This document shows positions 37,801 through 47,660 of a stretch of DNA of 64,000 bases, piece after piece; the first letter of the stretch is position 1; each line of letters starts with the position of its first letter. This DNA comes from Ostreococcus mediterraneus (taxonomy: Eukaryota > Chlorophyta > Mamiellophyceae > Mamiellales > Bathycoccaceae): NCBI GenBank assembly GCA_012295225.1, contig WMKK01000002.1, forward strand, positions 795,949 through 859,948, written 5' to 3'. A program made the translations under genes and the position numbers. The notes under the pieces are model-generated. The model was not told the origin of the DNA, searched no databases, and saw only the letters and a program-made list of their open reading frames with translations.

Positions 37801-39366
37801 GAAGAGCATATCACCGCCGCACTCGTCATTCAAACGTGGTGGCGAGGCGCACGCGCGAGAGCCGAGGCGAAAGCCATCATCGCGCGCCGCCAAGCTGTCG
37901 TGCGGTCAGCCGCAATCAAGATTCAAGCGGCGGTTCGCGCGTTCATCGTTCGCAAGCAATTCTTACGCCTGCGATGGGCTGTGGTGTGGGCGCAAGCGCG
38001 AGCGAAGCGTGGCATTACGCGGCGAACGTTTATCGCTCAAAAGCAAGCGGCGGTGACGATCCAATCGCGATTCCGGGGGTTTTTGAGCTTTAGCGCCTAT
38101 CGCGCGCGGTCGCGGGCGATTGAGGACGCGAAACGCGATCGCGCGCGCGCCGCGGCGACTGTAATTCAGCGACATTGGCGCGGCTTTGCAGCTCGTCGAG
38201 AGTTTATGTTTGTTAAGTGGTTTGTGACGATTATTCAGGCGTACGCTCGAGGCGCGTTGGTAAGACGCAAGTATGTCCGCGAATTGTTACCGGCGCGCCG
38301 CCAAGTGCTGGACAAGGCGACAAAATTGGAGGAGCGTAAGAAACAAATCCGAACGCAACTCGCCGCAGCTCGAGTGCAGGACAAGGCGGCGAAGACGATC
38401 CAAGCGTTCTACCGCGGACATCTCGCGCGCAAGCGTGTGGAGCGTAAACGCGTTCGACAGATGAGCAAGGTGACGGCGAAAGCGCGACGCGAGGCGGATA
38501 AGAAGCGCCGCGCCAAGGCGGTGTCGCTCAAGGCGGCGGTGTTATACAACGCTGCGGAAACCATTCAGCGTCACGTCCGCGGCTGGTTGGTCCGGCGTGC
38601 GCTGCACCGCGTGATGCGACAACCCGTTATGGATGGTAAGCGAGGAGAAAAGATTGAATCGAACATTGTCGTCGCGCAAGCGTACGTTCGCGGATGGTTG
38701 GCGCGCAAAAACGCCGTGCCCAAGGCGGAGTGGATCCGCAAGCGTCTCAAGCACACGACCACGCGTGCGGATCCTCGTCATTCATTGCGTGAGCGCGCAA
38801 AGCAAGCGGCGATGCTCGTGTGCGCGCCGCACAACCTTAAAGAGTGCGTTCGCGGGTGCACATTCTTCATCGACCATTGGGAGCTTTCTGAGACGTGCAG
38901 AAACGCGGTGACGTCTGCAGACGTCTTGCACGCGCTCATGCGAAACATTCGTTCTTGCGGGCGTTCCACGAAACAAGTTCCGTTGTTAACCGTGGCGTAT
39001 GACTTGCTAGAGCTCGTGGCTAGCGACAGCGAGCACGCCAGCACGCTTGCCGACTCCCGGGATTGCTTGAACATCATCGTCGAGCACATGCAAATGTTCC
39101 GCGACCGCCCTTCGCTGTTGGAATCCGCGGTGAATGTCGTGTTGGCACTCTGTGAAAATTCCAACGCGCACTTGGGACGGAAAGTGATGGGTCGAATTGA
39201 ATCGCTCATGGAAATTATTCGTAGTAATCGCACGGTGCATCGTCGTCGGGCGATGTCGTTTGCGCATCAAGGTAAACACGACGCCGAAGTCGAAGCGAGA
39301 GACGCGTTGTTGCAAACCGAACAATGCTTGGCGGCGCTCAAGAAGCTCAACGTCTTAGGTGCGTAA
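34833..39366 (+). CDS. ASPM: ASPM/abnormal spindle homologue, two exons
   Basis: Exon 1 is 34833-35174 (114 codons) and exon 2 is 35260-39366, for 1,482 residues. The intron (85 nt, phase 0) starts GTATGT, has ACTGAC at 35212-35217 and ACTAAC at 35233-35238, and ends GTACGCAG. The splice joins a beta strand (VEELEIVNDTALAQ to EITFRDDSL), completing the ASH domain (about 85-190). Two calponin-homology domains follow (about 530-650 with LAVDLRDGVRLCRLMEVLNA, and 685-818 with FTDGRALCALIRTYAP), then about 14 IQ-type calmodulin motifs (825-1268, such as AAVTIQAAYRAHVARL) and an armadillo-like C-terminus. ASPM focuses spindle poles by holding microtubule minus ends. Animal ASPM has many more IQ repeats. 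Confidence 0.93.
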
Positions 39367-39417
39367 CTATATTAGTCATGATAGAGAAAACGTTATGTAA
39401 TACACGCAAACACACTA

Positions 39418-40338
39418 TTAACGAACGCGCATGACGAACGGGATGCGTAAATGCACGCGCACAAAGTCGAGCAAGCACAACACAGCCATTCCGCTCCCCA
39501 TGGACTCCCAAAACACTTGCGACATTGGCATTGGCTTGGTTTCATTCACGCGTAGGAACATTGGGAACGAAACTAAAAAGTAAATGCCGTAGAATGCGGA
39601 TCCCAGCGTGTACGCCATGTGCCGGTTTTCAAAATCGTAATACGGAAAGCCGCAAATCGTCAAGCTCTCCATAAACGCCGTCGTGTACGACATCGCCCCG
39701 ATCGCCACACATTCGAACACAAACCTAGCTCTGTTGTCCACGAACCCTGTTCGAATACGCCGCAGCGCCGCGTTCGACAGCACGTGATAAAACATGAAAT
39801 ACGCGTGCGTCATCAAATACATTGAAATCGGTACGTCGTTGAGCCGATGCGCCGGAAACGTATAATCCGCCTTGAGCACGTTATAAAAGTAGTGCGTGTA
39901 CCAATAATTCCCAATAAACCCGAACACCGCAATCCATAAATTCGCCTTGACGATATATCTCTCCCCAAGCGGTCGCCCGCGATCAGCCGCACATGGAAAC
40001 ATCAACGGCCACGCCAACGCCGGCGCCGCGCACGCGCCGCAGTACAACAAATACCCCCACTTTCCAAACGATTCATACAGCGATAACGCGATCACCACCC
40101 CCACCGACGCGATCCAACACGCGCTATACTTCAAGATGAACCACTCCGCGTGCGCCTTGGACGGATTCATGCGCGCGTCGCACATCCATCGCGCACCGAC
40201 CGCCGTGCTCGCACTGCGCTTCGTTCTCGTCTGCGCTTTCGCGCGCACCGGCGTCACGAACGCGTACGACGACGCCACAGTCGCGCCAATCGTGGCAAAT
40301 ATCGCGCCCATGTCAACCCAAACATTACGCGCCGACAT
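39418..40338 (-). CDS. CPI1: Cycloeucalenol cycloisomerase
   Basis: 306 residues from MSARNVWVDMGAIF. The enzyme opens the 9,19-cyclopropane ring of cycloeucalenol to give obtusifoliol, a step of plant and algal sterol synthesis in the ER. Family marks are HAEWFILKYSACWIASVGVV, YESFGKWGYLLYCG, RYIVKANLWIAVFGFIGNYW, THYFYNVLKADYTFPAHRLN, MTHAYFMFYHVLSNAALRR, TAFMESLTICGFPYYDFE and YGIYFLVSFPMFLRVNE, with about eight membrane segments. The N-terminal hydrophobic segment before MNPSKAHAEWF is an extension relative to land plants. Upstream ATGs at 40392 and 40500 would approach or overlap the facing CHZ1 gene. Confidence 0.92.
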   Translation of the reverse strand: MSARNVWVDMGAIFATIGATVASSYAFVTPVRAKAQTRTKRSASTAVGARWMCDARMNPSKAHAEWFILKYSACWIASVGVVIALSLYESFGKWGYLLYCGACAAPALAWPLMFPCAADRGRPLGERYIVKANLWIAVFGFIGNYWYTHYFYNVLKADYTFPAHRLNDVPISMYLMTHAYFMFYHVLSNAALRRIRTGFVDNRARFVFECVAIGAMSYTTAFMESLTICGFPYYDFENRHMAYTLGSAFYGIYFLVSFPMFLRVNETKPMPMSQVFWESMGSGMAVLCLLDFVRVHLRIPFVMRVR

Positions 40339-40405
40339 GTTGCCCGAAGCGCGCGCGCTAAAGTGCGGCGAGGTCTGCGCCCTGAGCGCCATTCCATCAC
40401 ACGCT

Positions 40406-40842
40406 ATGTCGGGCAAGGCGCTCGCGAGCGATAGCGAAAGCGACGACGACAGGGTCGACGACGTCGAGCGCGGCGCCGAAAGCGGGAGCGAAGATGCCAA
40501 GCCGGCAAAGAAGAAGGTGCGTCGCGCGCGGTCGGCGCGTGATTGATGACGCGCGCTTTGAATTTGATTTTTTTAAATGCCACACCGCCGCATCGCGACT
40601 GACGCGCACGTCACCGCCCACAGATGAAACCGACGACGAGCGGCAAGGCTGCGAAGGGTGAGGATTCGGATTCCGACGCGGATTCCGTGGATTCCGAGTG
40701 CGTTGACGATTTATCTGGGGATGAAGTGGACGCGTCGAACATCATAGAGGGCGGCCGGCGCGCCAGACGCGGTCGACCGACGACGTTCACGGCAGCCATG
40801 TACGCCGCCGCCCCGCTTGGAAGTGACAGTGATGACGAATAA
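40406..40842 (+). CDS. CHZ1-type histone chaperone, two exons
   Basis: Exon 1 is 40406-40516 (37 codons) and exon 2 is 40624-40842, giving 109 residues. The 107-nt phase-0 intron starts GTGCGTC, has ACTGACG at 40598-40604 and ends GCCCACAG. The protein is mostly acidic (Asp/Ser-rich with SDSESDDD and EDSDSDADS), with a Lys-rich patch at the exon junction (PAKKK). The diagnostic CHZ motif is DEVDASNIIEGGRRARRG in exon 2. Yeast Chz1 is a disordered chaperone that binds H2A.Z-H2B dimers through that motif and delivers them to SWR1. The C-terminus ends in another acidic stretch (GSDSDDE). It is divergent from CPI1 with about 67 bp between starts. Confidence 0.83.
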
Positions 40843-40945
40843 TCGCTCGCGTGTGCGCGTATGTCGTAGAATTGATGCATTTAGCAAAAGGTTGTAATCG
40901 TGACGCGATGTTCCTCAGAGTTGGACTCTCTCAAACGCGAACGCG

Positions 40946-41356
40946 ATGACGCGAGCGATTCAATTGTACCGCGCAGTCGTGCGCACCGTTCGTGGGATGG
41001 ATGCGGAGCAGCGCGTGAGTGCGATGGGCGAGGCGCGAGCGGCGTTCGCGCGCGGCGCGACGCTTGGTGGACACGAGTTGGCGCAGGCGTTGGAGTTGGG
41101 AGAGAAGCGAGTTCAGGTGGCCAAGCACTACGGCATAGCGTACGAGCGCATGACGCACACGGAACTCGCTGGAGGTGGAAATAAGGACATCGAGGCGCCG
41201 ATCGTCGACGGGTCGTCTCGAGGGGTGTCTGACGTGCTTCGGTCGACGATGAGCGCGCAGTTTCCGGTGAATCCGGCTGGGGCCGCGGCTCGAGCGCGCG
41301 CGCGAGCAAAGCGTGCGGCGGTTGCGGACGCAGAGATGCGCGGAGACGTTGATTGA
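40946..41356 (+). CDS. LYR-motif protein, predicted mitochondrial
   Basis: 136 residues. The N-terminus MTRAIQLYRAVVRTVRGM carries the Complex1_LYR signature (Leu-Tyr-Arg at residues 7-9). It is followed by helices with MGEARAAFARGA and HYGIAYERMTHTEL, giving a three-helix LYRM fold of about 80 residues. The tail is Ala/Arg-rich (RARARAKRAAVADAE). LYR proteins bind acyl carrier protein and help assemble respiratory complexes or Fe-S clusters in mitochondria. Which LYRM this is cannot be told. It follows CHZ1 on the same strand and is convergent with the oxygenase gene. Confidence 0.78.
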   Translation: MTRAIQLYRAVVRTVRGMDAEQRVSAMGEARAAFARGATLGGHELAQALELGEKRVQVAKHYGIAYERMTHTELAGGGNKDIEAPIVDGSSRGVSDVLRSTMSAQFPVNPAGAAARARARAKRAAVADAEMRGDVD

Positions 41357-41482
41357 ATAAATAAATGACGCGATGAAATAGAGTAGATTGCTAGCTTTGG
41401 ATAAAATTATAGTACTGTACATGATTTGCACGACGACGGCTATCCGGTGCGTGGTGTACGGCGTAGACGACTCGCGTCCTTC

Positions 41483-42688
41483 TCAAGCCCAAAGGCTTTC
41501 GGTGCCATAATTTTTCGTCTCGCGATACGATGGAGCAGTGTATAAGAATTGTAACACTGGACGAACAACGTCGGCGGAATTGTTCGCCATGCCGCGATGG
41601 AGCAAGCGATAATCATACAAGACGGATTGTCCAGCGTTCAGAATTCCGTCGTACGACGCGTTCAGGATGTGCGACGCCTCACCAAAGCCAATGAGCTTGC
41701 TAGTCTTGTGGCTTTTGAGAAAGAATTGTGTAAAACCCACATCATAGTTCAAATCAATCAAAGGCATGAAGACGCATATTCCGTACGGCGGCGCTGCGCC
41801 GCAGCCTTCGAAATCGCACTCGCGGTCCAAATGTCGACCATCTGCGTGCCATTCCTGATTCTTCGCCCCGGGATAGGAATACACCACACTCACCGCCACA
41901 TTCCATCCATTGGGCAACATTACATCTATAAATCGCACCCACGGCGCGTCGTGTGATAATAATCTAACCTCCTCCCAGTCTTTATGTTGTAAATCGACGA
42001 GCGCGTCGAAACGCCAACCGCCTCGACTTCCAATCTCTTTAAATGCAAATCTATCCGTACCGAACGCAATGTTCGGATGTGCCACTTTCATTCTATCTTC
42101 TATCTCTGCTATAAACTCGCGCACGCGCGGCCGAATCGCATCCAGCCTAAGCGGGTCGACGGTTTGCGTCAGCGTCGCCGCGCCCTTGTCTAGAAACCCA
42201 TCAACTGTTTCTGCACCATACAGACGCAACGACGACGCATCTTCACGCACCGACAATAAAGGCACGTACCCAGGCGCAATGAGCACGACTTCCACATCGA
42301 ACGCGCCGCTTCGAAACTCTCGTCGAACCGCGCGTTCGACGACGCGCGTCAACCGTCGCTCCTCCGACGAACAGCTCCTCGCCCTCCACGTCACGCACAC
42401 ATCCATCCCGCCCTGCCGCGCACCGTCAAGCTCATCCCGCATCAACACTCGACCTTCGCGCACGCGCACGTCGCGCTCAGGCGCGAACGGCGCGCAGCGC
42501 AACGCCCGCAACGCGCGCACCAGTCCATCGTCGCTCGCCACGAAATCACCCTTTACCACCCGCACGACGCAGCTCACGCGCGCGCGCTCGTCGTCGTACA
42601 TCGCACACTCCGCGCGTTCATCCGCGTCGTCGCGCGCGCGCGCGTCGTCGTCATCGTCATCGTCGTCGGCGGCGCCGGCGCCGTGCAT
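41483..42688 (-). CDS. 2-oxoglutarate/Fe(II)-dependent oxygenase-like protein
   Basis: 401 residues from MHGAGAADDDDDDD; an ATG 30 bp upstream is possible. The N-terminus is very acidic (trinucleotide repeats at 42640-42670). Residues 60-170 form a separate domain of unknown type. The catalytic double-stranded beta-helix lies in the C-terminal half. VVYSYPGAKNQEWHADGRH supplies the iron-binding H-x-D, FMPLIDLNYDVGFTQFFLKS follows, and the distal LYDYRLLHRGMANNS supplies the second His, with the R of VVRPVLQFLY as the likely 2-oxoglutarate anchor. This pattern fits phytanoyl-CoA dioxygenase-type enzymes. The substrate is unknown. It is divergent from UBE2G with about 54 bp between starts. Confidence 0.75.
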   Translation of the reverse strand: MHGAGAADDDDDDDDARARDDADERAECAMYDDERARVSCVVRVVKGDFVASDDGLVRALRALRCAPFAPERDVRVREGRVLMRDELDGARQGGMDVCVTWRARSCSSEERRLTRVVERAVRREFRSGAFDVEVVLIAPGYVPLLSVREDASSLRLYGAETVDGFLDKGAATLTQTVDPLRLDAIRPRVREFIAEIEDRMKVAHPNIAFGTDRFAFKEIGSRGGWRFDALVDLQHKDWEEVRLLSHDAPWVRFIDVMLPNGWNVAVSVVYSYPGAKNQEWHADGRHLDRECDFEGCGAAPPYGICVFMPLIDLNYDVGFTQFFLKSHKTSKLIGFGEASHILNASYDGILNAGQSVLYDYRLLHRGMANNSADVVRPVLQFLYTAPSYRETKNYGTESLWA

Positions 42689-42742
42689 GGCGCAGCCGCC
42701 ACTGACGTCGAACCGCACAGAGCGACGCCGCGACGCGCCGCG

Positions 42743-43484
42743 ATGAGTGACCAGGCGGTGTTATTGCTTCGCAAGCAATTGAAAGGTGCGCGAACGCGAA
42801 CGCGAACGCGAACGCGCGCGGGCGATGCGCGCGAACGCCGCGCGAGCGGGCGCGAGCGACGTCGGCGGTGCCTCGTGGATCTGGTGATGTGGATATTCGC
42901 AACACTTTCGCGGGATCGAGCGTCGCGATCGCGCGCGCGAGAGGGCGTTCGAGCGCGCGCGCGCGAGCGTCGGATTTCGTACGCCGCGACTGACCGTTTG
43001 GATCGCGTGTCGTGTGCGAATAGAGCTGTCGCGGAACCCGATTGAGGGATTCTCCGCGGGTTTACGCGACGACTGCAACGTCTTCGAGTGGCAAGTGACG
43101 GTGATGGGTCCGCCGGATACGATCTACGAGGGTGGATTTTTCGTGTGTGACATGTCGTTTCCGAAAGATTATCCAAACAAGCCGCCGAGTGTGAAGTTTA
43201 AGAGTGAGATGTGGCATCCGAACGTGTACGCGGATGGGCGCGTGTGTATTTCAATCTTGCACTCGCCGGGGGACGACCCGCATGGGTACGAGGATGCGAG
43301 CGAGCGGTGGAGCCCGGTACAGACGGTTGAGACGATTATGTTGAGTATTATTTCGATGTTGTCCTCGCCGAATTGTGACAGCCCGGCAAATATTGATGCC
43401 GCGAAGGAGTTGCGAGACGATTTTCCGGCGTTTAAGAAGCGCGTGGCGCGCTGCGTGCGCCGCAGTCAAGAAGCAGATTTTTAG
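42743..43484 (+). CDS. UBE2G1: Ubiquitin-conjugating enzyme E2 G (UBC7/UBE2G1 type), two exons
   Basis: Exon 1 is 42743-42785 (14 codons plus one base) and exon 2 is 43024-43484, for 167 residues. The intron (238 nt, phase 1) starts GTGCGC, has ACTGACC at 42989-42995 and ends GAATAG. The joined start reads MSDQAVLLLRKQLKELSRNP, aligning without a gap to human UBE2G1. The UBC fold shows FEWQVTVMGPPDTIYEGG, HPNVYADGRVCISILH with the active-site Cys, and the SPGDDPHGYEDASERW insertion that marks the Ubc7/UBE2G/UBE2R group, then VQTVETIMLSIISMLSSPN. These E2 enzymes build Lys48 chains, with roles in ER-associated degradation. Confidence 0.94.
42790..42813 (+). repeat. Four GCGAAC hexamers in the UBE2G intron
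   Basis: Four perfect tandem GCGAAC units begin four bases into the intron of the E2 gene, directly after the 5' splice site, followed by CG-rich sequence. It is a simple repeat. I see no direct function. Confidence 0.8.
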
Positions 43485-43631
43485 ACACGATACATGACAC
43501 ATATAGCGACGGCCAAGTAATAACAGGCTACGAATAGCATAGCGCTCAGCGCGCGCGGGAGCAAATTTATTAATATGATGTGAGATTAATTTCAATTTCA
43601 ATTTCATGGGTGAGCGCGAAGCCTGCGGCGA

Positions 43632-46600
43632 TTAAAGCGCAAGCTTGGCGAAAGCCTCAGCCGCTGCAACCGCGTCAGAAACGGCATCAACGTTCGGGCC
43701 TTGCCCTTGCGCCACGCCGTTCTTTCCTCCGCCGCCCTTAGCACCGAGCGGAGCGCTCGTCGCCGCGAACCAGCCCTTCACGTCGATGTTCACTTCCGGC
43801 GGAACGCTAACGTAAATGAACTCCTTGCCCTTGCAGTTGGACAAAAGCGTACACGCGATGCCCTCGTTGAAAGCATGTGCGGCCGCTTCTCTCAACGCGT
43901 TGGCATCGGTGTCATCAGCCAAGGTGGCGACGAAGAACTTACCACCGGCTGACTTGGTCGTCGCCGCCTTGGCTTGCACGTCCGCGAGCGCTTGTTGCTT
44001 CGCCGCCGCCGCCGCCTCCTTGGCCGCCTCGAGCATTCTCTTGGAGTGCGTGGCGAGATCAGCGCGAATCGCCTCTTTGATGAGCACAGGCATCACTGAG
44101 ACGTCGCAAAGGTTTCTAATGCGTCCTAATTCCCTATCCAGGGCATCGCCCGACAAATTGTCGCACGCCTTGACTTCGGCTTGAATTTCTTGACCAAACT
44201 TGGTCGTCTTCTTCGCTGCACCGCGCGTGGCGCCAGTCATACGGCGAATGCCCTTGGCCGTACCGGTTTCTTCGAGTACAACGAAGCATTCCGCCGCGTC
44301 CGTGCTCACCAAGTGCGTGCCTCCGCAAAATTCAATCGAGTGGTTCATCCACGCGTCGTTGGACGGATTGGCGAGCAATTCGTCAATCGTGGGACCGACG
44401 GAAACCACGCGCACCGGATCAGGGTACACTTCACCGAACACCGCTCGGAGACCATTAATGCTCATCGCCTTCTCAAGAGGAACTTCGCGCTTATCCACCG
44501 CGTAGTTGGCTTGAATTTGTTCGTTGACAATTCGCTCGACGTCGGCAATTTGCTCCAACGTTAAAGGCTTGTTGTTGGAGAAATCAAATCGCAACTTCTC
44601 GTCATCAACTAACGAGCCTTTTTGATCAATACCGTCTCCCATCACCTTGCGAAGAGCATAGTTTAACACGTGCGTCATCGTGTGGTTTGGCATGATTTTT
44701 TCACGGCGTTCGTAATCGACATCCGCCTTTGCGGCGTCGCCAACCTTGACTTCGCCAGTCACTTCGCCAGTGTGTAAAACGAAACCTGCCGCAATCTTCG
44801 TGTCAGCAACGGCTACCGAGCCCGTTGCGGTAGAAATGACACCAGTATCGCACACTTGACCACCGGATTCAGCGTAGAACGTGGTCGACTCCAACACAAA
44901 GCCGTACGGCCCCTCCGCAGTGGCGGTGGACTCCACAAAACCGCTCGGGGTCAGGATAGCCTTGACGGCAGTGGCATGCGACGGGCGTCCAACAGCGTAC
45001 TTTTCAGAGTCGTTCGTCGGGCTCACGCCATTGTTTTGTAACCAAGCCGTGGCTTCAGCTTCGAACAAAAGTTCTACACCAGTGGACTTTTTGCCCGCAG
45101 CGCGAGACTTTTCTTGCGCTTCGGCGAACGCTTGCTCAAAGCCGGCGTTGTCGAGGGTGAAGCCGTTTTCTTCAGCCATGAGCTCGGTGAGATCAGCCGG
45201 GAACCCGAATGATTCCCAAAGCAAGAACGCTTCAGCGCCAGTGACAACCGTTCGACCTTCGGCTTGAGCGGCGGTGACAACTTTTTTGAATTGTTCGATG
45301 CCCTTTTGAAGCGTGCGGCCGAAAGACTCTTCTTCATCAGCGATGATCTCCGTGATGTGTTGCTGCTTAGTCACGAGTTCAGGGAATACGTCACCAAGTT
45401 GCTTAACGAGGATCGGTACGAGTTTGTGGAAGAAGCCTTGCTTGGCACCAAGCTTCTCGCGACCATAACGCACGGCGCGACGAAGAACGCGGCGCAACAC
45501 GTAGTTGCGACCGTCGGAACCAGGCGCGGCGCCATCGGCGATAGCGATAGAGAGGGTACGGATGTGATCCGCAACGACGCGATACGCCATGTCCTTTTCA
45601 CCAACGTCCTCCTTACCGAGCAAACCCGTGTACGGGGCGGCACCGCTAATGTTTTGGATCGCCTTGAAGATTGGCATGAAGACGTCGGTGTCATAGTTGC
45701 TCATCTTGTTTTGCAAGATGGAAGCAAGACGCTCGAAACCCATACCAGTATCAACGTGCTTGTTCGGAAGGGGCTTCAACACACCACCGGCTTCACGGTT
45801 GTATTGAATGAATACAACGTTCCAAATTTCAAGGCAGTTGGGGTCGTCCATATTGACGAGCGAAGACGCGTCCCGGCCGCCGATGCGGTCAAAGTGAATC
45901 TCTGTGCACGGGCCGCAAGGACCCACGTCACCCATTTCCCAAAAGTTATCCGCGCAGTCGAATGGCATGACCTTACTCGCCGGGAGGTACTTTTCCCAAA
46001 TCGCCTTGGCCTCCAAATCCGGTTCCAAACCTTGAGACGCGTCGCCGCCAAAGTAGGTGGCGTACAAGCGGTCCTTCGGAAGTTTGTACACTTCAGTCAA
46101 TAACTCCCAGGCCATGGAGATGGCTTCCTCCTTGAAGTAATCACCAAAAGACCAGTTACCCAACATTTCAAAGAACGTGTGGTGATACGTGTCCTTTCCG
46201 ACATCGTCTAAATCATTGTGCTTGCCGCCGGCGCGAATGCACTTTTGCGTATTCGTCGCCTTGGTGAGCTTTGCGAGCGGGCTCTTCGGGTCAGCCTTAC
46301 CCAAAAAGATGGGCTTGTACTGGTTCATACCCGCATTCGCAAACAACAATGTCGGGTCGTCGACCGGCACCGCTGGAGAAGATGGAAAGTTGACGTGATC
46401 GTACTTGGAGACAAAAAAGTCTACAAACGTGTCGCGAACGCGCTTGGACGGCCACTCTTCGACGTACTTCACCGGTCGCGCCAACGCTTGCGGGCCACTC
46501 GAATCGTATACCATCGCACTTTCGCACGGGACCATCGTCCCTACGGACTCGAGCCACTCTTGTTGCGCGTACACCAATTCAATCCACCGCAAGAGCTTCG

Positions 46601-47180
46601 GGAACGACGTCTCCCACTCGGCGCGCGGCACCAAGTACAAGTACACGTTGGCCAACGAGCTCGCGCCGACGATATCCGCCAACGACAACACGTTATCCAC
46701 CAAGAACACGGCATCATTCGCGACCAAATAATCCTCTACAGCTTGCATGAACGAACGCACTGTCGCCTTAGCTTCCGCCTCCTTCCCGGCGTCGTACGTC
46801 AGCCCTCTGTTCGCGCCGATGCCGGCGATCGGATACAACCACATCGGTCCACAGCAATCCACAGTGTTAAACGAATCCATCCACCCATCAATTCTCGCCC
46901 GTGTCCATGCATCGTTAGGATACACCGCGCTCCCCGTCGCACCCACGACGCACACGTACCTCGCGATCGCGTTCGACTCGAACGCCGACGTCCCGCGCTG
47001 GGCGTGCGTCGCGCACGGCACCTTCCCGAACGGATTCTTCTCCTTCAAATACTCCGCAGACTTATTCGTCACCCCCATCTCACAAGGCATGCTCTTCAAC
47101 TCATTCTCTGCCGTCCCTGCCCATCGCGCCGCGGCAGAGATGCGGAAATTTCGCGTCGTGCCGCCATAAAGCTCGAGCAT
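43632..47180 (-). CDS. Alanyl-tRNA synthetase with N-terminal GST-like domain
   Basis: 1,182 residues. Residues 1-215 form a glutathione-transferase-like domain close to eEF1B-gamma: NPFGKVPCAT, FESNAIARYVCVV, then helices with FLVDNVLSLADIVGASSL. The class II AlaRS core starts near 230 (WPSKRVRDTFVDFFVSK) with NAGMNQYKPIFLG, HHTFFEMLGNWSFGDYF and GMGFERLASILQNK. The editing domain has HTMTH (about residue 828) and CGGTH (about 950), the zinc-site pair that removes Ser or Gly from tRNA-Ala. A coiled coil and the C-Ala domain with its Gly-rich GGGGKNGVAQGQG follow. No transit peptide is seen, so it is probably cytosolic; the GST part likely docks it to a translation complex. Confidence 0.95.
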   Translation of the reverse strand: MLELYGGTTRNFRISAAARWAGTAENELKSMPCEMGVTNKSAEYLKEKNPFGKVPCATHAQRGTSAFESNAIARYVCVVGATGSAVYPNDAWTRARIDGWMDSFNTVDCCGPMWLYPIAGIGANRGLTYDAGKEAEAKATVRSFMQAVEDYLVANDAVFLVDNVLSLADIVGASSLANVYLYLVPRAEWETSFPKLLRWIELVYAQQEWLESVGTMVPCESAMVYDSSGPQALARPVKYVEEWPSKRVRDTFVDFFVSKYDHVNFPSSPAVPVDDPTLLFANAGMNQYKPIFLGKADPKSPLAKLTKATNTQKCIRAGGKHNDLDDVGKDTYHHTFFEMLGNWSFGDYFKEEAISMAWELLTEVYKLPKDRLYATYFGGDASQGLEPDLEAKAIWEKYLPASKVMPFDCADNFWEMGDVGPCGPCTEIHFDRIGGRDASSLVNMDDPNCLEIWNVVFIQYNREAGGVLKPLPNKHVDTGMGFERLASILQNKMSNYDTDVFMPIFKAIQNISGAAPYTGLLGKEDVGEKDMAYRVVADHIRTLSIAIADGAAPGSDGRNYVLRRVLRRAVRYGREKLGAKQGFFHKLVPILVKQLGDVFPELVTKQQHITEIIADEEESFGRTLQKGIEQFKKVVTAAQAEGRTVVTGAEAFLLWESFGFPADLTELMAEENGFTLDNAGFEQAFAEAQEKSRAAGKKSTGVELLFEAEATAWLQNNGVSPTNDSEKYAVGRPSHATAVKAILTPSGFVESTATAEGPYGFVLESTTFYAESGGQVCDTGVISTATGSVAVADTKIAAGFVLHTGEVTGEVKVGDAAKADVDYERREKIMPNHTMTHVLNYALRKVMGDGIDQKGSLVDDEKLRFDFSNNKPLTLEQIADVERIVNEQIQANYAVDKREVPLEKAMSINGLRAVFGEVYPDPVRVVSVGPTIDELLANPSNDAWMNHSIEFCGGTHLVSTDAAECFVVLEETGTAKGIRRMTGATRGAAKKTTKFGQEIQAEVKACDNLSGDALDRELGRIRNLCDVSVMPVLIKEAIRADLATHSKRMLEAAKEAAAAAKQQALADVQAKAATTKSAGGKFFVATLADDTDANALREAAAHAFNEGIACTLLSNCKGKEFIYVSVPPEVNIDVKGWFAATSAPLGAKGGGGKNGVAQGQGPNVDAVSDAVAAAEAFAKLAL

Positions 47181-47660
47181 CGCGTTGGATTGATTCGCGA
47201 CCAGAGCGAGAGCTCGCGCGTCGTGTGCGTCGTGTGCGTCGCGCCCTGTCGCGGTGCGTCGCTCGAGTGATGCGCGCGTGGACCCTTGCGGCGTTGCGCG
47301 TCACGCGGCGACTGATGCGCGATGATCTCGCGCGTGCGTGAGTGCGGGCGCGGGAGCCGCCACGGCACAAAACGCGTTTTTTTGTGGATAGCGCGTGAAA
47401 TTCAACAGGGTTTCGGGATGGGTGACGCGCTCGGGATGGTTATGAATCGGTTATGTATATATAAAATGCTGGTGGTGACACTGGCGAACGTGCGATGATG
47501 TGATGGGTGGTGGCGCGGGGATTGTGCGGCGGCGGCGCGGGATGCGATGCATCAGGGGGTCGCGCTCGCGCGTCGCGCGTCGCGCGCCGCGCGCGGTTTT
47601 CCATCGCGTCGCGCGCGTCCTCTACTCGGTGCGTGTCGTGTCGTGCGTGTATGTGTGCTT
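47181..47660. other. Gap of 480 bp between AlaRS and BCAT
   Basis: No supported gene. It should hold the AlaRS promoter and the BCAT 3' region, as both genes are on the minus strand. A TATATATAAAA stretch lies at about 47455-47465 and reads in the plus direction, away from AlaRS. The right half is extremely CG-rich. I looked for tRNA boxes and C/D-type snoRNA motifs and found none convincing. Confidence 0.4.

Noticed and set aside
45264-47270. Two long plus-strand frames (279 and 350 codons) opposite AlaRS
   Set aside because: They lie wholly antisense to an unmistakable synthetase and have Arg/His-rich mirror composition, so they are shadows.
47455-47465. TATATATAAAA as a TATA box
   Set aside because: It points away from AlaRS and toward the 3' end of BCAT on the other strand, so there is no gene for it to serve.
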